Assembly: GCA_002110485.1 (NCBI GenBank)
Contig: MOWL01000069.1
Location: 1,087,456-1,151,455 of the forward strand
From: Emergomyces orientalis
Lineage: Eukaryota > Ascomycota > Eurotiomycetes > Onygenales > Ajellomycetaceae
Reading direction: 5' to 3'
Length of the DNA stretch: 64,000 nt
Shown here: one piece after another, positions 1 to 12,800 of the stretch
How positions within the stretch are numbered: the stretch's first letter is position 1
Layout: every line of letters begins with the position of its first letter
Made by a program: the position numbers and the translations under genes
The notes under the pieces: generated by a model
What the model was told of the DNA's origin: nothing
The model's input: the letters and a program-made list of their open reading frames with translations, nothing else
Database searches by the model: none

Positions 1-1658
1 ATATTAGCTGGGCGCCGCACGTGAGTGGCGGCATGGTTGGGGGTCCTGGGGTTGGTAGGGATTGGGTGGGGGTATGTGGTGGTCGTGGGTTGTGGGGAGT
101 GTCGATATGAAGCCATTTTATATTTTTTTCTTATCTTGCGAAAATTAGAAAATGTAGAGACATCTTTAGATGTTCCAGGGTGGGAGGAATGGGCTTCCTG
201 CGGGCGGAACAAGAAGAAGAAGGTGATGATGAAACAATATATGCATGCATGGCATTATGCATATATAGCCCACAGGGCTAGCTTGATTGTTTTTCTTTTC
301 TTTTCTTTTTATTTTTTTGGTCGCCGACTACTATACATATATATGGGTTTCCTCTATTTCCTAACACATTTACCCCTTCTCCCAGCTTTTGCCCCCGTTC
401 ATTTCCACTTTCCGAGGGTGAATTGCCCCTTCACATTCATGATCTGCCGTATATGTTTTCAGGTTCAGATTGGGTTTGGGTAACGGATGTTTAGGGACGG
501 AGAATAACGAATTACGAAAGTGTTTCTAATTTTTTTAATTTTTTTATTCTTGCTCTTTGCTCTCCTTCCCCTTCTCGAATTTTCTTGTCCAGCGTTTAAC
601 TCCCATATTTAATTTTCATTCTTGGTTTTCATAATACCAGATTCCCTATTTTTAATTGTTGCTTTTGTACTCCTGCGTTTCAATTCTCGTCTTTAACTAG
701 ATACAGGCTTTTATTTTATTTTAATTTTTTTTAAGCCCTTCTCTTTTCTCCCACCCTTCAACTCCCCCAATTTCTCTTCTTGAGAGAGTGGAATTTTTAT
801 TTTAATTCTCTTTGACTTGGGAATGACGAATTTGGTCCAGGATACCAGCAAAAGGACAAATACAAAATATTTTTTTTATCTCGCGCCTTGTCTACATAGT
901 TAGGTATGCTCCAAAATACACAAAAGCAAATTCCGAGGGAAATAAAATTCCTGTAGTTCCCCACGGGCAGAGAGCAACGCGCTTCTTTAAACATACAGCC
1001 GGTATATTGATTGATATTAAGCAAAAGTGCGTTTTATCAAGCTGTGCACAACTTTTGAGTAGTCTCTCATTCATATGGGGTATAAAATATTGCTGTTCTT
1101 TACTTTTTACTTTTATTTATTTGTTTTTTGGAAATATATATTTCATCTTAATATCTACAAACGGATCAAAGAAAACGAAAGTGAAGGCCAGAAAACAGAA
1201 TCACGAAAAGAAAAAGAGAAAAGAAATCGCGGTATAGAAATCTAATACTAGTAACACCACATGCATGGGATGTATATATGCGTGAAACAACTGAAAGGAA
1301 AGGAAAAGTGGTGAGGGGAAAGGGTTATGAACGTCTTAATGAGAATGTTAGAAGGAAAGAAAGAATAGGCTCCCCGAATGATGCTGGAACAAGAAAAGAC
1401 GATAAGAGAACTGCGCTGACAAAGGAGAAAAGGAGGACATCAGTACAATAGCATGTTAATTGCATCAGAAAGAGTAGATGATAGGGTAGGAAATGGAATC
1501 CCAAGGTATCATGTCAAGTCAGAAGCAGAAGAACCTTTAAGAACCAACGTAAAAAGAAAGAAAGAAGAAAAGGTCACGCACATATCCAGGAATACTGTAA
1601 ATAAATAACAAGTAGAAGTAAGGGAACGAGCACACCAAAAAGAAAAAAAGTCACAGAT
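1..1658. other. intergenic region, no gene seen
   Basis: T-rich and A-rich low-complexity sequence with pyrimidine runs. The open frames here are short, mostly start at non-ATG codons and have no recognisable domain. The right part, up to 1658, is the 3' flank of the minus-strand acyltransferase gene. The left part could be the 5' or 3' flank of a gene outside the window. Confidence 0.6.
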
Positions 1659-3482
1659 CTAAAAGCCAGGTACCGTAAGCTGCCTCTCCACCCACCTCGC
1701 AAATTTCACAGACGGCACATCCACGCCACGCCAAAACAAATCCGCTGCCCAAATGGACACAGGGAGGCAAATCAGCCACCCAATCGCGAATCCGAAACAA
1801 TACTGCGCATTCGTCTCCTTGCCTGTGAGCGCCCAAATATTTGGCATAAGCGCCCAGCCCAGCCCGTGCAAAATAGGTCCGTGCACGATATAGAATGAGT
1901 AAGAAATCCTGCCTAGGTACTGCGCCAGCGCATTGGTGAAAAGCTTTTGCAGATCTGTGGAGTGGTTTATGCTGCAAACAATTATGATGGAGCCGAGGGA
2001 TTGTAGGAAGCGGTGTGGTTCGGGGTAGGTGCTGGGGGTTAGGATTGAGAGTGTGCGGTAGAAGGGAGTATGTTGGGCGGAGTTGTTGGGGGAGGAGCCG
2101 ATGAAGAGGCCTACGACGAAAACGCTAAGCCAGAGGAAGCGGTGAGGGGGTCGGCGGCGGGACCACCTGCTGCTGTCCGTGGAGTGAGCAATGTATAGGG
2201 CATTTTCGATGTCGTCGGTGTCGGTGGTGCAGTTGGAGTCGTCGAGATGGTGGCCCACGCCGTGGTCAGTATTATCATGCGCTGGTTCATGTTCGCACAG
2301 GTTTTGGAGGGGGGTGGAGTCGTCGAGGTGGTGGCCCTCGGAGTTGTCCGTATTATCATGCACTGGTTCATGCTCGCACAGGTTTTGGAGGGGAATGGCA
2401 TTGGAGAAAGTACGAGGAATTGGAAGAGAGTCTTCCCAAATGCCCTGGATTAAGTCCACCTCAGCCATGAGCATGCCAGATAGGAACAGCACGACGTCCC
2501 ATCGTCCCCAACGTATACAGTGAAAGAGGAGGCAGGAGACAAGAGTTAGACGAATCCAGGTTCTGAATCGGGACACGCAGATGATGGTCAGGAAAAGAAC
2601 CATTGAGCTCCGGAATTCGACCGGGATGGTCCACAGATGGGGATTGTAGAAATTATAATGAAGGTTCCAGTGCCAGGGATCTAGCAGCAGGTGGGCTACG
2701 GTGCGGTACCAGTCTCCAAACTGTTCTATGAAAGACTCGAAATAAGGAGGGTGTTGTTCGTTGGTACCTAGAATGGTATGACCCTCATCACGAACCCAGG
2801 TCGAATACCGATATAAGCCCAGGCGAACAGCGACAAACACGCAGATGGTTCCCACAATGGAAGGGATGTAAAGGCGTAGTCCACGCCTGAACGTAGAAGA
2901 AGCGAGTGTGTGAAAGGCCTGTTCCCAAGAATGACTCCGGAGTAGCTTCAGCGGTTTGTACGACAGCACATAACCGGATATCACGAAGAAAATTGTCACC
3001 ATGACATGGCCGGATATCAGCATGTGGATAAAGGGCAGCTGATGGATGCCCCAGTTATCCTCGTCCAACCCCCATCCCACCGCGGTTTTATTCGTGTATG
3101 TGAAGAGGAAGTGGAAGTTGAAGACCAGCAAACAGGCCCATCCTCGCAAGCCGTCGAGCGCAGCAATTGTATGCAGCTGCTGTTGCGCATCCTTGTTGGA
3201 GCGTGGTTTGATCAAATGATGCAGGAAACTGGGGACAATGGCAATGCAGAAACGTTCGAGAGACTGCATCGAGCGCTTCTCAAAAAGCAACAAGTCGGAG
3301 TCCGAGTTGGAATCGAAATCGGAGTCTGGGTAGGCGTCGCGATAGTCGTAGTTTTTGTTACAGGTGGGGCGGAACGAGAAATTCAGCTGAGAAACCCGCT
3401 GCTCGGTGGGAGCCGGGGAGTATTTAGGGGCAGGAGTAGGTTTTTCATAGTATGCTCTAGGGCGAGAGCCTTGTTCTATCAT
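1659..3482 (-). CDS. acyltransferase-3 family membrane protein
   Basis: An uninterrupted frame encodes about 607 aa. I chose the ATG at 3482 because the frame upstream of it reads like untranslated leader; another in-frame start lies at 3665. A polar, Asp/Ser-rich N-terminus of about 85 residues precedes an acyltransferase-3 (OafA/NodX-like, PF01757) domain. That domain opens with LDGLRGWACLLVFNFHF near residue 108, a first membrane helix carrying the family's conserved histidine, and contains IPVEFRSSMVLFL further on, matching the family's E-F-R/K-G/S-S segment. Several hydrophobic helices follow to the C-terminus. The family transfers acyl groups from cytosolic or membrane donors to sugars, lipids or other small molecules; the substrate here cannot be read from sequence. 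An acidic loop holds two copies of a 27-residue repeat (PLQNLCEHEP...), an insertion between membrane helices. The family assignment is firm and the role unknown. Confidence 0.88.
   Translation of the reverse strand: MIEQGSRPRAYYEKPTPAPKYSPAPTEQRVSQLNFSFRPTCNKNYDYRDAYPDSDFDSNSDSDLLLFEKRSMQSLERFCIAIVPSFLHHLIKPRSNKDAQQQLHTIAALDGLRGWACLLVFNFHFLFTYTNKTAVGWGLDEDNWGIHQLPFIHMLISGHVMVTIFFVISGYVLSYKPLKLLRSHSWEQAFHTLASSTFRRGLRLYIPSIVGTICVFVAVRLGLYRYSTWVRDEGHTILGTNEQHPPYFESFIEQFGDWYRTVAHLLLDPWHWNLHYNFYNPHLWTIPVEFRSSMVLFLTIICVSRFRTWIRLTLVSCLLFHCIRWGRWDVVLFLSGMLMAEVDLIQGIWEDSLPIPRTFSNAIPLQNLCEHEPVHDNTDNSEGHHLDDSTPLQNLCEHEPAHDNTDHGVGHHLDDSNCTTDTDDIENALYIAHSTDSSRWSRRRPPHRFLWLSVFVVGLFIGSSPNNSAQHTPFYRTLSILTPSTYPEPHRFLQSLGSIIIVCSINHSTDLQKLFTNALAQYLGRISYSFYIVHGPILHGLGWALMPNIWALTGKETNAQYCFGFAIGWLICLPVSIWAADLFWRGVDVPSVKFARWVERQLTVPGF
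2243..2404. repeat. in-frame 81-bp tandem duplication inside the acyltransferase gene
   Basis: Two adjacent copies with period 81 bp start at about 2243 and 2324, each containing TATTATCATGC and GCACAGGTTTTGGAGG. The period is a multiple of three, so it duplicates 27 residues without breaking the frame. The copies differ at several bases, so the duplication is not very recent. Confidence 0.85.
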
Positions 3483-5658
3483 ACTCAATGGGGTGGAGAG
3501 ATTTCTGCCAGGGTGATGGCGAGGTCGAGGAAGCCTCCGAGCCGCAGTCAAGGGTGAGAAGCCACACGGGGTTAGAGATACCCAGAGTCGACATCGGAAA
3601 TTACAACTAAAATAGACGCAAAAAGGGGAAGTAAAAGACAAAAAAAAGAACGACAGTTGTATCAATCCCCTTTTGAAAGAACGTTGTTATTGATTTAGAA
3701 ATACCCGGCACTCTGTCAGTCAAACAAGCGTTGTATGGTCGTTAGTGAGTCGAGGTGGGAAGAAGATGATGGTTGTTGGAAGGTTTTTTTTTTTTGTTGC
3801 CGTAAACAGCTTAAAACCCTAACCCTGCGGTTTGAACATGGGGCCAACTTCCCACTAGGCCCAGCTAAAAGAGGGCGCGTTTTCTGGCCTCAAACTGCAA
3901 ATCTGAAAATGAATCAAGAACAGGAGGTTTTTCACTGCTTGAAGAAAAATCTCCAGCTCTTGATTCAGAAAAGATTCTCTGTTTGAGGCTAGAAAACGTG
4001 CTGCGCCCAACTTGACTTTTGATATTTGCACCGAAGCCTCACCCACGCTTTAACTATTTGACTCCGACGATAGTGGCGAACAGAGCGTAATTTAGGCCAC
4101 GCGTTTAACTATTCCTGGTTAAACTCATCCGCTAGTACACGCGCTTGACCTAATCCAAGGCTTGCCTTAGAAGGCTGACGCTTACTCCGTTTCATCCTCA
4201 TCTCGTCATAACTCATCAATAATGATATTATTGGATTATTATTGGATTATTATTTCATACAACAAAGCAGCTTCGGGGCGATGCTGAAAACTCTACATCT
4301 CGAGACCTCGGGCTTGCGAGACTGCCAATGCTCCTAATACTCGCTCCTAACACTCAGTCAGTACTCCGTTACTCAAGGGCGGAGATCTCCTGCTGGCGGG
4401 CGCTGTCGTATAACCGTCAGCCGACATTCTGCTGACCTCGCTTCATATGGATAGGTTCTTGCAGAGTTGACTCTAATTACAACATAAGTAGCATCGCAAT
4501 CTAGCCACCATATCATTGCCGTGCCTCGAAAGAGTCCAGGTGCAGCCCGTTATGCCTGGTGGATATTATGCCCTCCCCCCTTGTTTCGCTTCAATCTACT
4601 GTTCGCCAGTCTCATAACTTTCTCCTGATCGATCCCTTCTTCGCTATGCGTACCGATGCGAAGTTGCAAGTCAACAAACTCCAAACAACTTGAAAGCCAA
4701 ATGCGAAAGACATTGAAGACCGGAACCAGGTCGTGTGTTCTATACCCAAAACGTATTATTTCCAAAGAGCGCAGCGGCTACCACATACATCCAGGGTGTC
4801 TTGAAACAACATCTGGATTGAGGATGAAGAGTTAAAAGACTTGACATAAGAAAATAAAAAATAAAAAAATAACCCCAAAGGAATCCACAGATGACGGCAA
4901 CTGACTAAATTACCTGATCTCGTAATGTCACATGACCGATGGTGAGTCGGCTTTTCAAATTTCAAGCAAATTTCAAGTCGCCTTCGGCGGAAGAAAAAAT
5001 ATACATATACTTAAAATAAAAAACCGAACAAGACGCGAGAAAACAACTGAACAATGTAATAATATAAGGATCAGTAGGCTCAGTGGAATCAAAAGCCTAT
5101 AATTGCCTCCAATATTCTGACACTCAGAGGTTGTGTTTCTTCAAGGAACCCCAGTGCATCCCAGCCCTTCTGGATCGTCTGTAGGACAAATCTCACTGTC
5201 TCTCCAGTTGTGTTTTTAGTGCGAGGACACACATACAGAGCTACTGTTTTGGCAGTGATTGCGTGACTCAAAGCGGGACCTGTAGAATCAATAGAATAGA
5301 GATATCCCATATGCAAACTCACGGGGAAGAGAATTGTATCTACTATCTATATCTATTTATATCCGAGCATAGTTTCTCCGTGCTGAGGCGTCGATCACGT
5401 TATTGTCCGCAGTAGTAAATTTCTCGTCCATCGCAGACTACCCAATGTGGAAATTCTCTAAGCTGCTGGAACCTCAACCCATGCAGCTTTTCCGCAACGT
5501 CCGCCAATATCGCATTTTCACGCGTTGCATCAGACGCCCACCGAACCTACCATTATTATCCGCCGTATCGATGGACTGTATGCCTTGAGGTGGCCATAGC
5601 TGGACCTGTGGCCTCTAAATGTGTGGCTTTGTTCAGGCAGCTGTTCGCTTTTGTGATC
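3483..5658. other. divergent intergenic region between acyltransferase and CET1 genes
   Basis: About 2.2 kb with no supported gene. It should hold the promoters of both flanking genes. It contains the foldback repeat at 3873-4008, a CCCTAACCCT telomere-like motif near 3818, and repeated TTATTGGATTA units near 4230. The longest open frames are short, start at non-ATG codons and match nothing I know. Confidence 0.6.
3873..4008. repeat. 136-bp imperfect foldback (MITE-like) repeat
   Basis: The left arm (GGGCGCGTTTTCTGGCCTCAAAC, then a segment with AATGAATCAAGA) is matched by the reverse complement of the right arm (TTGATTCAG, then GTTTGAGGCTAGAAAACG and GCGCCC). The centre continues the pairing (GGAG...TTTTC against AGAAAA...CTCC). 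The whole stretch is therefore one long hairpin with scattered mismatches. No target duplication is obvious. Confidence 0.7.
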
Positions 5659-8494
5659 ATGGATTTGCGCACCATCATCAACAATGACGCCGCAGCTGGT
5701 GTCCAGAGATCTTCCGCTGCGCAACCTCCTCCGCCTTCTCCTCATCAGCCTCAGGGTCACGATTTGAATTCCGCTCACCCTGCGAGAAAGCGCGATGATG
5801 TTTCACCCGTGTCAGTGTCATACCACCCGCCCCAACAGCCTCAGCAACAGCCGCCTCAGCAACCCCCCGAGTTCCGCACGAAACCGCCACAACCTCCCCC
5901 CCTCCAACCCCCTCTACGGTCTCCAGGTGGATCTTCCTCCTACGGATCCGTTCACTCACCATATCAGCATACGCCGGCGTCTACTTTGAGCGGGAATGGC
6001 CCACACTCTCAGAGCGCGCAGACCCTGCCCCATTCCATACAGACCTACCATCCTGCTTCGCGCGACACCTTCCCTCCCAACTCCGCCAGCTCTGCCTACA
6101 ATCAATCTACAGGGCCCCTATCTTCTCCATATACCCCTCAGGCTCTGAGTGCTGGGACCCCGCAGTCATATTTTCCACCAAACCACTCGCAATCCGTCCA
6201 TTCTATTCAAACTCCTACCTCCGCCCATAGCTACTCCTATCCTCCTCGTGAAAGCATTGGAGCTCCACAACAGCAGCCTATTCAGCAACTGTCACAGCCA
6301 TTCTCTCCGAATCAACAACGCTCCCACCCAGGAACGCCCCTTGGCCCTCCCTCTGCGTCCTTTTCTCGCCCTTCACCACACCATACTCGGCCGCCGTCCT
6401 CTGGTTTTGATTCTCAACAGCAGCGCTCTCTCTCTGGCTCCTGGGGTAGCCAGGATATTCAATTGCGAGATAAAAGGGATGCAGGATCGCCAATGGCGCA
6501 GACGGTAGTTTCGCGACACGACCTGGGGCCTGGTGGCGCGAATCAAAGTCGATATTCAATGGGAACCGAGGAGAGGAGTGTGAGTGTTAGCCCCCGAACT
6601 AAAGTGGCAAATCTGAGCAGATCGGGTGACAATGGCGAGCTTCATGATCAGACTCCTCAACCATATCGTAACGACGTCAACGACGCTACATGGAAAAACA
6701 ACAGCAGCAATAGTGGAGTGCACTTCCCTGGGCACCCACATGACACTGGTGATACAACACTGTCACAATACCTTCCGTCCACGCCGAAAACGCCACAACC
6801 ACCAAGCAATAGTCGTCCACCAACAATATCTCCACCTTCCAAACGACCACGACAAAGTGAACCACTCTCCTCCAATGTGGCTAGTCAAGCCCAATTGGTG
6901 AAAGAGGAGGCCCCGTCTATGAACAGGTCAATACTGCCATCCGGTACCCCCAAAAAGAAACGAAGGCGATACGATGAACCTCCTATATACGCACGCAAAG
7001 CTCCGCGATCCAGTGGCAATCCTCCAGCGATACCCACCGGACACAACGCCCCTATGCCTTCTAAACGTGCCATTCCGAAACAGGAACTTCAGCCAGACAA
7101 ACCAACGTCAAACAATCGCTCCCTACCCCTGCCACCCTCACATCCAGTTCCCGAAGCTGCAAATGGGGAAGCCCCGACAAATGGAAATCTCCCTGCCCGG
7201 CCTCCGCCTGTAGAGCAAACTGCTACCTCACTAGGTCCCTGGGAACCGTCCATTACAGGGTTGATCCCGCACGAAGAAGTTACAAAATTGATCTGCGACT
7301 TCTTGTTCCAACAGGTTGTTATGAGGAGAGACATTGGAGCGGGCCCCGCTGGAGGATCGGCCGTGGGACAAGGTGCCATTCTCGAAGTTGAGGCGAAGTT
7401 GGGAATGCTGGTTGACAGAAATCGTGGAGAACGTGTTCGGATCCCAGCTCTTACCGAGTGCATTCTTGCCAAGGATGATCCAAGTATCCGAGTTGGTTTT
7501 GAAAGCTCAATGTCTTTGGTATGTCCCTTTCCCATTTCCCACTCCCCTCACCACACAAAACCTTCGATTTTTTTTCTCTAGACACGAAACAACTGACCAA
7601 ACAATAATCATCCTATCAGGCCCAACACCGCGCCCTAAACGATTTCCTCAACGACACCGTAAAATCCTCAATATCTCAACCGGGAACCCGCATCCCATTA
7701 ACCTACGCTCACAAAAAGGAACGAGACACTTTCTACGAAATTTCCTCCTCTTCCCTCCCGCCTATAATCCAACACCATCTCAATCCCCGCCATAAGCCCA
7801 AAGTCCGCGTGACAACGGACCAGCGAACGGGCGCTGTACTTGCTCGCATCATCAAATGCCGTATCGCAGATCTAGACGTATATAGCCCAAGAACCTGTCT
7901 TGATTGGCGAATAAGCGTCAATCTCGAAATGAACTACGAAGGCGATATTGGCGAGCTCAGTTTGCCTGCTGACCCGACCTCATTGGTTGGGGCTGGTGCT
8001 GGTGCTCCAAGAGGGGGTGCAAGAAGCAAAGATCGTATGAGTTATAGACATTTGGCGTATCAAATTGACTTGACTCAGGTTGCTACTACAGAGGTATGTC
8101 ACAGTTTATTATTTCTTTCAAAAAATACATATTCTCACATCGGAGGCCGCAAAACGTTTCCATCTCAAATCCGCTCATCTATGGGAGGCTGAAATTAACC
8201 CACCAATACCCCAAAATCTACTCCACCATGTCCACATTCGCACTCTTCATTCCTCCCAGTGATTTCTTAATTTTTTTCCTTTTATAAAACTAACCGCCAA
8301 AAACAATCCAGGACGTCTCCAACCATCCGCAATCAGACTTTGAACACGAACTCGAAATCGAAATTTCGTCAGCAGAAGTTCGCCGCCAGGGCGACCTAGC
8401 ACTTGCAGGGGACCCGAAAAATCAGTACGAGGAACTTATTAAAGGGTTCGTAGATAATATACGGGTGTTGGCAAGAGCGGTTCCGGGGCGTTAA
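5659..8494 (+). CDS. CET1: mRNA-capping enzyme subunit beta (RNA 5'-triphosphatase)
   Basis: Three exons, 5659-7518, 7620-8093 and 8312-8494, give about 838 aa; both introns are phase 0 with GTATGT donors and CAG acceptors. The start MDLRTIINND at 5659 is preferred to an upstream in-frame ATG at 5590. Residues 1 to about 530 are disordered and rich in Pro, Gln and Ser, with basic KKKRRR-like patches suggesting nuclear import. The C-terminal part is the tunnel-fold metal-dependent triphosphatase of the Cet1 family. It has the acidic metal-binding motif EVEAKLG near residue 576, an Arg-rich strand with RVTTDQRTGAV, SPRTCLDWRISVNLE, and the second glutamate motif EHELEIEI near residue 789. The enzyme removes the gamma phosphate from nascent transcripts before guanylylation. 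The long N-terminal tail is typical of filamentous fungi. Confidence is high. Confidence 0.93.
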
Positions 8495-9800
8495 AACACG
8501 AAATAAAATCAAGCGGGAGTTGTTTTCTCTGTTTTCCCCTGTTTCTTTCTTTCTTCCTTTCTTGCTTCCCTACTTCCTTCTCATGCTCCAAATGGCTTGC
8601 TTCACATATTATTTACATAACTTATCTACCTACCTCCCCACCTGTGCTTCTTTGGACAAAAGATTTTTTCCCCTTTTTTTAACATACCTTTTTTTTTCCC
8701 TCACTAATTGGGAAAATAATATCTACTCATCCAATTTTTCCCGCATACAACGCATCTCCTTTCAAATTTTTTGTTTGCTAGCCAGCATGTTTTGCTTGCC
8801 ATGCTGTCCTTTTTTAATTTTCCAAATGCAATTTTTCTACTCAGCGGCATATTTTAGTTCCAGATGATAGTTGTGCATGGCCGTGGTTTGTTTTCCTTTT
8901 TGTTCTTGTAGTTCCCTCCCTCCTTTATTCTATCCCCCTCTTTTCTTCTAGATTCTGAACTTTATCATTAACCATTATATTCCTTTTTAATTCCCCCGCC
9001 ATGTTTTTTTCTTCTTCTTTTTTTTTCAGAAAAAGAAACGAACGAAAGAAGGGATTTACTTCCACCACTTTTGCAGTGCGATACGTCATTTTATATATAT
9101 ATATATATATATACTTAGTTCTATTGCATTTGATTTGTACTTACCACACTCTCCTTACATCAAACTGAGAGGAAAGCATATAACAGGAGTAAATATCCAA
9201 AGAGCTTTTCCAAATTATGGACTTGAGGAATAAATAAATCACATACTTTGAGATGACGTATACATATACACGCGTTTGTAAAAGTAAATAAAGCAAGACA
9301 GAATACTTAATGGGTAAAGCTGGTTGTTCATGTTTTCCACTCCGAAAAGAAAGAAAGAGAAGGGAGGTGGTTTGGGTACTTAGCATGATTGTTTTGTTGC
9401 TAAAAGTTGTTTGGAAAACAGCACGTATATATATATGTATAAAATATGACGAAGTTGATACGATCCACGAGGGAACGAGGTTAAATGTAAGAAATGACAA
9501 TAAAATAAGGGAGGAGGGGGAATAATAAGCTAAAAATGAAGGGGAAGAAGCAGATGAAAAAGAAGGGGGAAGAGAGAAGAATCACGTTCATAAATGGCAT
9601 TTCAGAAGAATCGTAACCAAAACAGGAATGGGGGCAGGTACGACAATGTTTGACGAGAAATAGAACCGAAAAAAGAAAAAAAGAAAAAAAGAAAAGGGAC
9701 CCTAGAACATGTGCATCATCATCTCAGTCCCCGAACGCCTATAGAAAGCACAAAACAAAAATTCCCCCTCTTTCTTTTATTCTCTCTTCTTCATCGTTCA
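8495..9800. other. convergent 3' flanks of CET1 and the Ral2-like gene
   Basis: T-rich then A-rich sequence between two converging genes, consistent with 3' untranslated regions and terminators. It includes a (TA)n run at about 9092-9113. No coding sequence is supported. Confidence 0.6.
9092..9113. repeat. (TA)n microsatellite
   Basis: About 11 TA units in the 3' flank between convergent genes. Confidence 0.9.
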
Positions 9801-12800
9801 TTAGCCACCACCACCTACAACAACGCCAGCAGTGGCAGCAGAGGGCGTCTGTGGCACTCCACTGGTGCTAGCTGAATTTCCATCCTCACCACCACCGCCA
9901 GCAGTCCCAGGGGTATTAGCCGATCTCCCGCCCCTCTCCCTCATCCGTCTCCCCTCCATCAACCCCCGCAGCCCCCTCTTCTGTAACCCAACAACACTAC
10001 TTATCTCACCCGTCCAAATCCCCCGCTCAGGCTTGCTCCGCCCACGCTCATGACCAACCATGTCATCATCATGATGATTATTATTATTATTATTATCAGC
10101 ATCATCATCTGTGCCCATGGGCTCCGAGAAGCTGACACTGGTATTTGTCGATGCGGACGTGGCTGTGCTTGCAGCGCTGCTGACAGATTCGGCACGGTTA
10201 CGGCTACCCCCGGCGCCTACGTTTGCGTTTCCGGAGTTGAGATTTGTGGTATTAATGCGGAGATTAGCGGGTCGCTGGGCGCTGGATGCGCGACGTTGGG
10301 AGGTTCCAGGCCCTCCACCACCGCCGCCGCCTCCACTAATGGTACCAGACAGAACCCCCGACGTGTCTCCAGACTCCGTATCGGAGGAGTTGGAATTGAG
10401 GTTCAGGCTGCTCATTGGTTCCGTGGCGGAAGCGATGGCATTGGAACGCGAGTGGACGCCATTTAACACTTCGAGGGTTCCACCGGGGCCGCTGGTAAAG
10501 CCTGTGCCACGGCCTCCGCCAGCGGCCATGGCGGCAGCGTTGAAAACGGCGGCAGCGTTCCGGCCGTCTAGCACTTGGTGAAGTCGTTCGACGGTGGCTT
10601 CGAGGAGTCCGTCGACCTGGTAGGGACGTGCGAGCTGGAGGAGAGAACAGAGGATTTGCGGAGTACAGAGTTGGGAGCCGGGGGGTGGGAGGGAGGAAGT
10701 ATACAGATATTGAACGAGAAGTTGGATGGTTAGATGGGTGTGCGGGAGGTATAGGGTTCTGGGGCGGGAGGTAGGTGTAAGGGTATGCGCGGAGGGGAGT
10801 TCGAGGTTGGGGAAGAGTGACGGGGCGCTTTTCTGGTTGGATGATGAGCTAGTGTTGCCGACTAGGGTCGTAGCGGTAGAATAGTTGCTATTGTTGCCGA
10901 CGGAGGGAGTTATCGTAATGCTAGAATTTCGACTAGGGTGAGACGAAGTTTGCTGGCGTAGAGTAGCAGAATCTGACATGTTCTCTGCCGCGGCTGTAGA
11001 TTCGCGGAGAAGTTGGATAAAGTATGGGCCCCAACGGCGAGCCAAGATGTGCGAATTGACCGGAATACGTTCGCCGCCAATGGTGAGAATCTCCATATCA
11101 GACAATTCTCGAAGAGATAGGGCCATCCTGCCTAGTTCCTCCGCTGCTGCAGATAACGGTCGACCTCCTGCACCTTGCTGGGAAATCTTTGCTTGCAAAG
11201 ATGCAGGTACCATGGGACTGCTTACAGACGCATACCCCGAAGTCGGAGCGCTCCGTCGCGGGTTCTCATACAGACCGAACGCTTCGAGCTCGACAAAACA
11301 GATGTGCGAGAAATTGATACGGCGGTGGTTGTAGTCTTCAACCAGACTTCGTTTCCGATGCCCCATGACGACAAATGTGCTTCGCCGGCTCCACAAGACG
11401 CCACGATTCCAACTGCCGTGGCCGAAAATAGCTCCTCCCGCGTCAATACGCCCCCAAGTAAGTGTTTTCAAATCTAGAGCCCACATTGCATACTCTTGTT
11501 TAGAAGATGTTAGGTATGTACCACTAACCACAAAATGGCCATTGATAATGCCTCCATTGGGGAACCTTAAACCAGGAGGCGACACTGTGCCATGCATTGG
11601 CTTCTCTATAAGTTTTCCATCAGGTAAACGGAGCTGGAGATTTAATTTCACATCTAGGAAATTATAATTTGAATATATCAATAGCAGTGGGTCTGGTTTC
11701 TGAGCATCCGGCTTCGTCGGGTCCCTGAACCCTTCAACCTCCACTCCACCTCCAACATCAGCAGGACTCACCCCGAGCAATGGGGTAGCAACACTGCGAT
11801 AGGCTCCGCAACTCCGATCAAGGGAGTTAGTAGAAGTCCATTTTAAGCTTCGCAGGTTGAAGACGTTTATTTCTTCAAAATAATGATTCGACGTATCTTG
11901 ACCACCAACCACGATCATTTCCGCCCCGCCATATCCATCAATCTCCACGCCTAATGTACCTTGGTGGGGATTGGATGAAGAAGGGTTATGGTGGAGAGCG
12001 GATAGTGGGGCATTCGAGGAGCCGAAAGCAGCACCGGATGGTAGAATTGTTGCACAGTGGGCGTATCTCCCCCGGGGAGGGTTCACGGTTGGAATGAAAA
12101 CCCACGTTCTGCTTGGCACATCGAAGATATGTACATCTGACAACAGCACGACTCCTTGTTGTGCTTCCTGCCCCGACTGCTGCGTAGTTGGGTTTGGATT
12201 CGCGGGTGGTTGATTTGGAACAGCAGCTTTCGCGGACATGCCACCATAGCAAACCAATTTCGAATCGCCCAAGGCACATACGGTGTGGAAATAACGTGGC
12301 GGCGGGATATCCCCCGTTGTCTCTAATTTAGTCCAATGGCGGCGTATCAAATCCAATTCATACATCTCATTAGTTAATAGTTCGGGCCTGCTTCTTGACT
12401 GTAACCGCCCGCCAAAAACATACAGCTTATCCCCTAGAACCGTGCTAGACGGTCCCACGAGCGGACGGGGTTCTCTCCCTGTCGTTCGATGAACATTACA
12501 CACCAAGCCCGATAAATTCGTTGGGCCCGACGATAGATTTTGGCCGTTAGGCATGGGTGATGGCGCCGGTTGATTTCCAGTTGCAGTACTCAGCCCAGCA
12601 CCTTGCTCTTGGAAAGATTCATACTGTCCTCCACCAGCGGTACTTGACATCATTGTCTTATCTACTCTTGCAGCTGGCTTGTTCGAGAAATCGAGTTTTT
12701 TGTTGTCAGACGACCGGACTAGTGGTGATTCGAAGATTGCTTTCACAGTTGGCGTCTCAATTGGTAGTGGGCTCTTTGGCAGGGGATCAGCAATTCCGCC

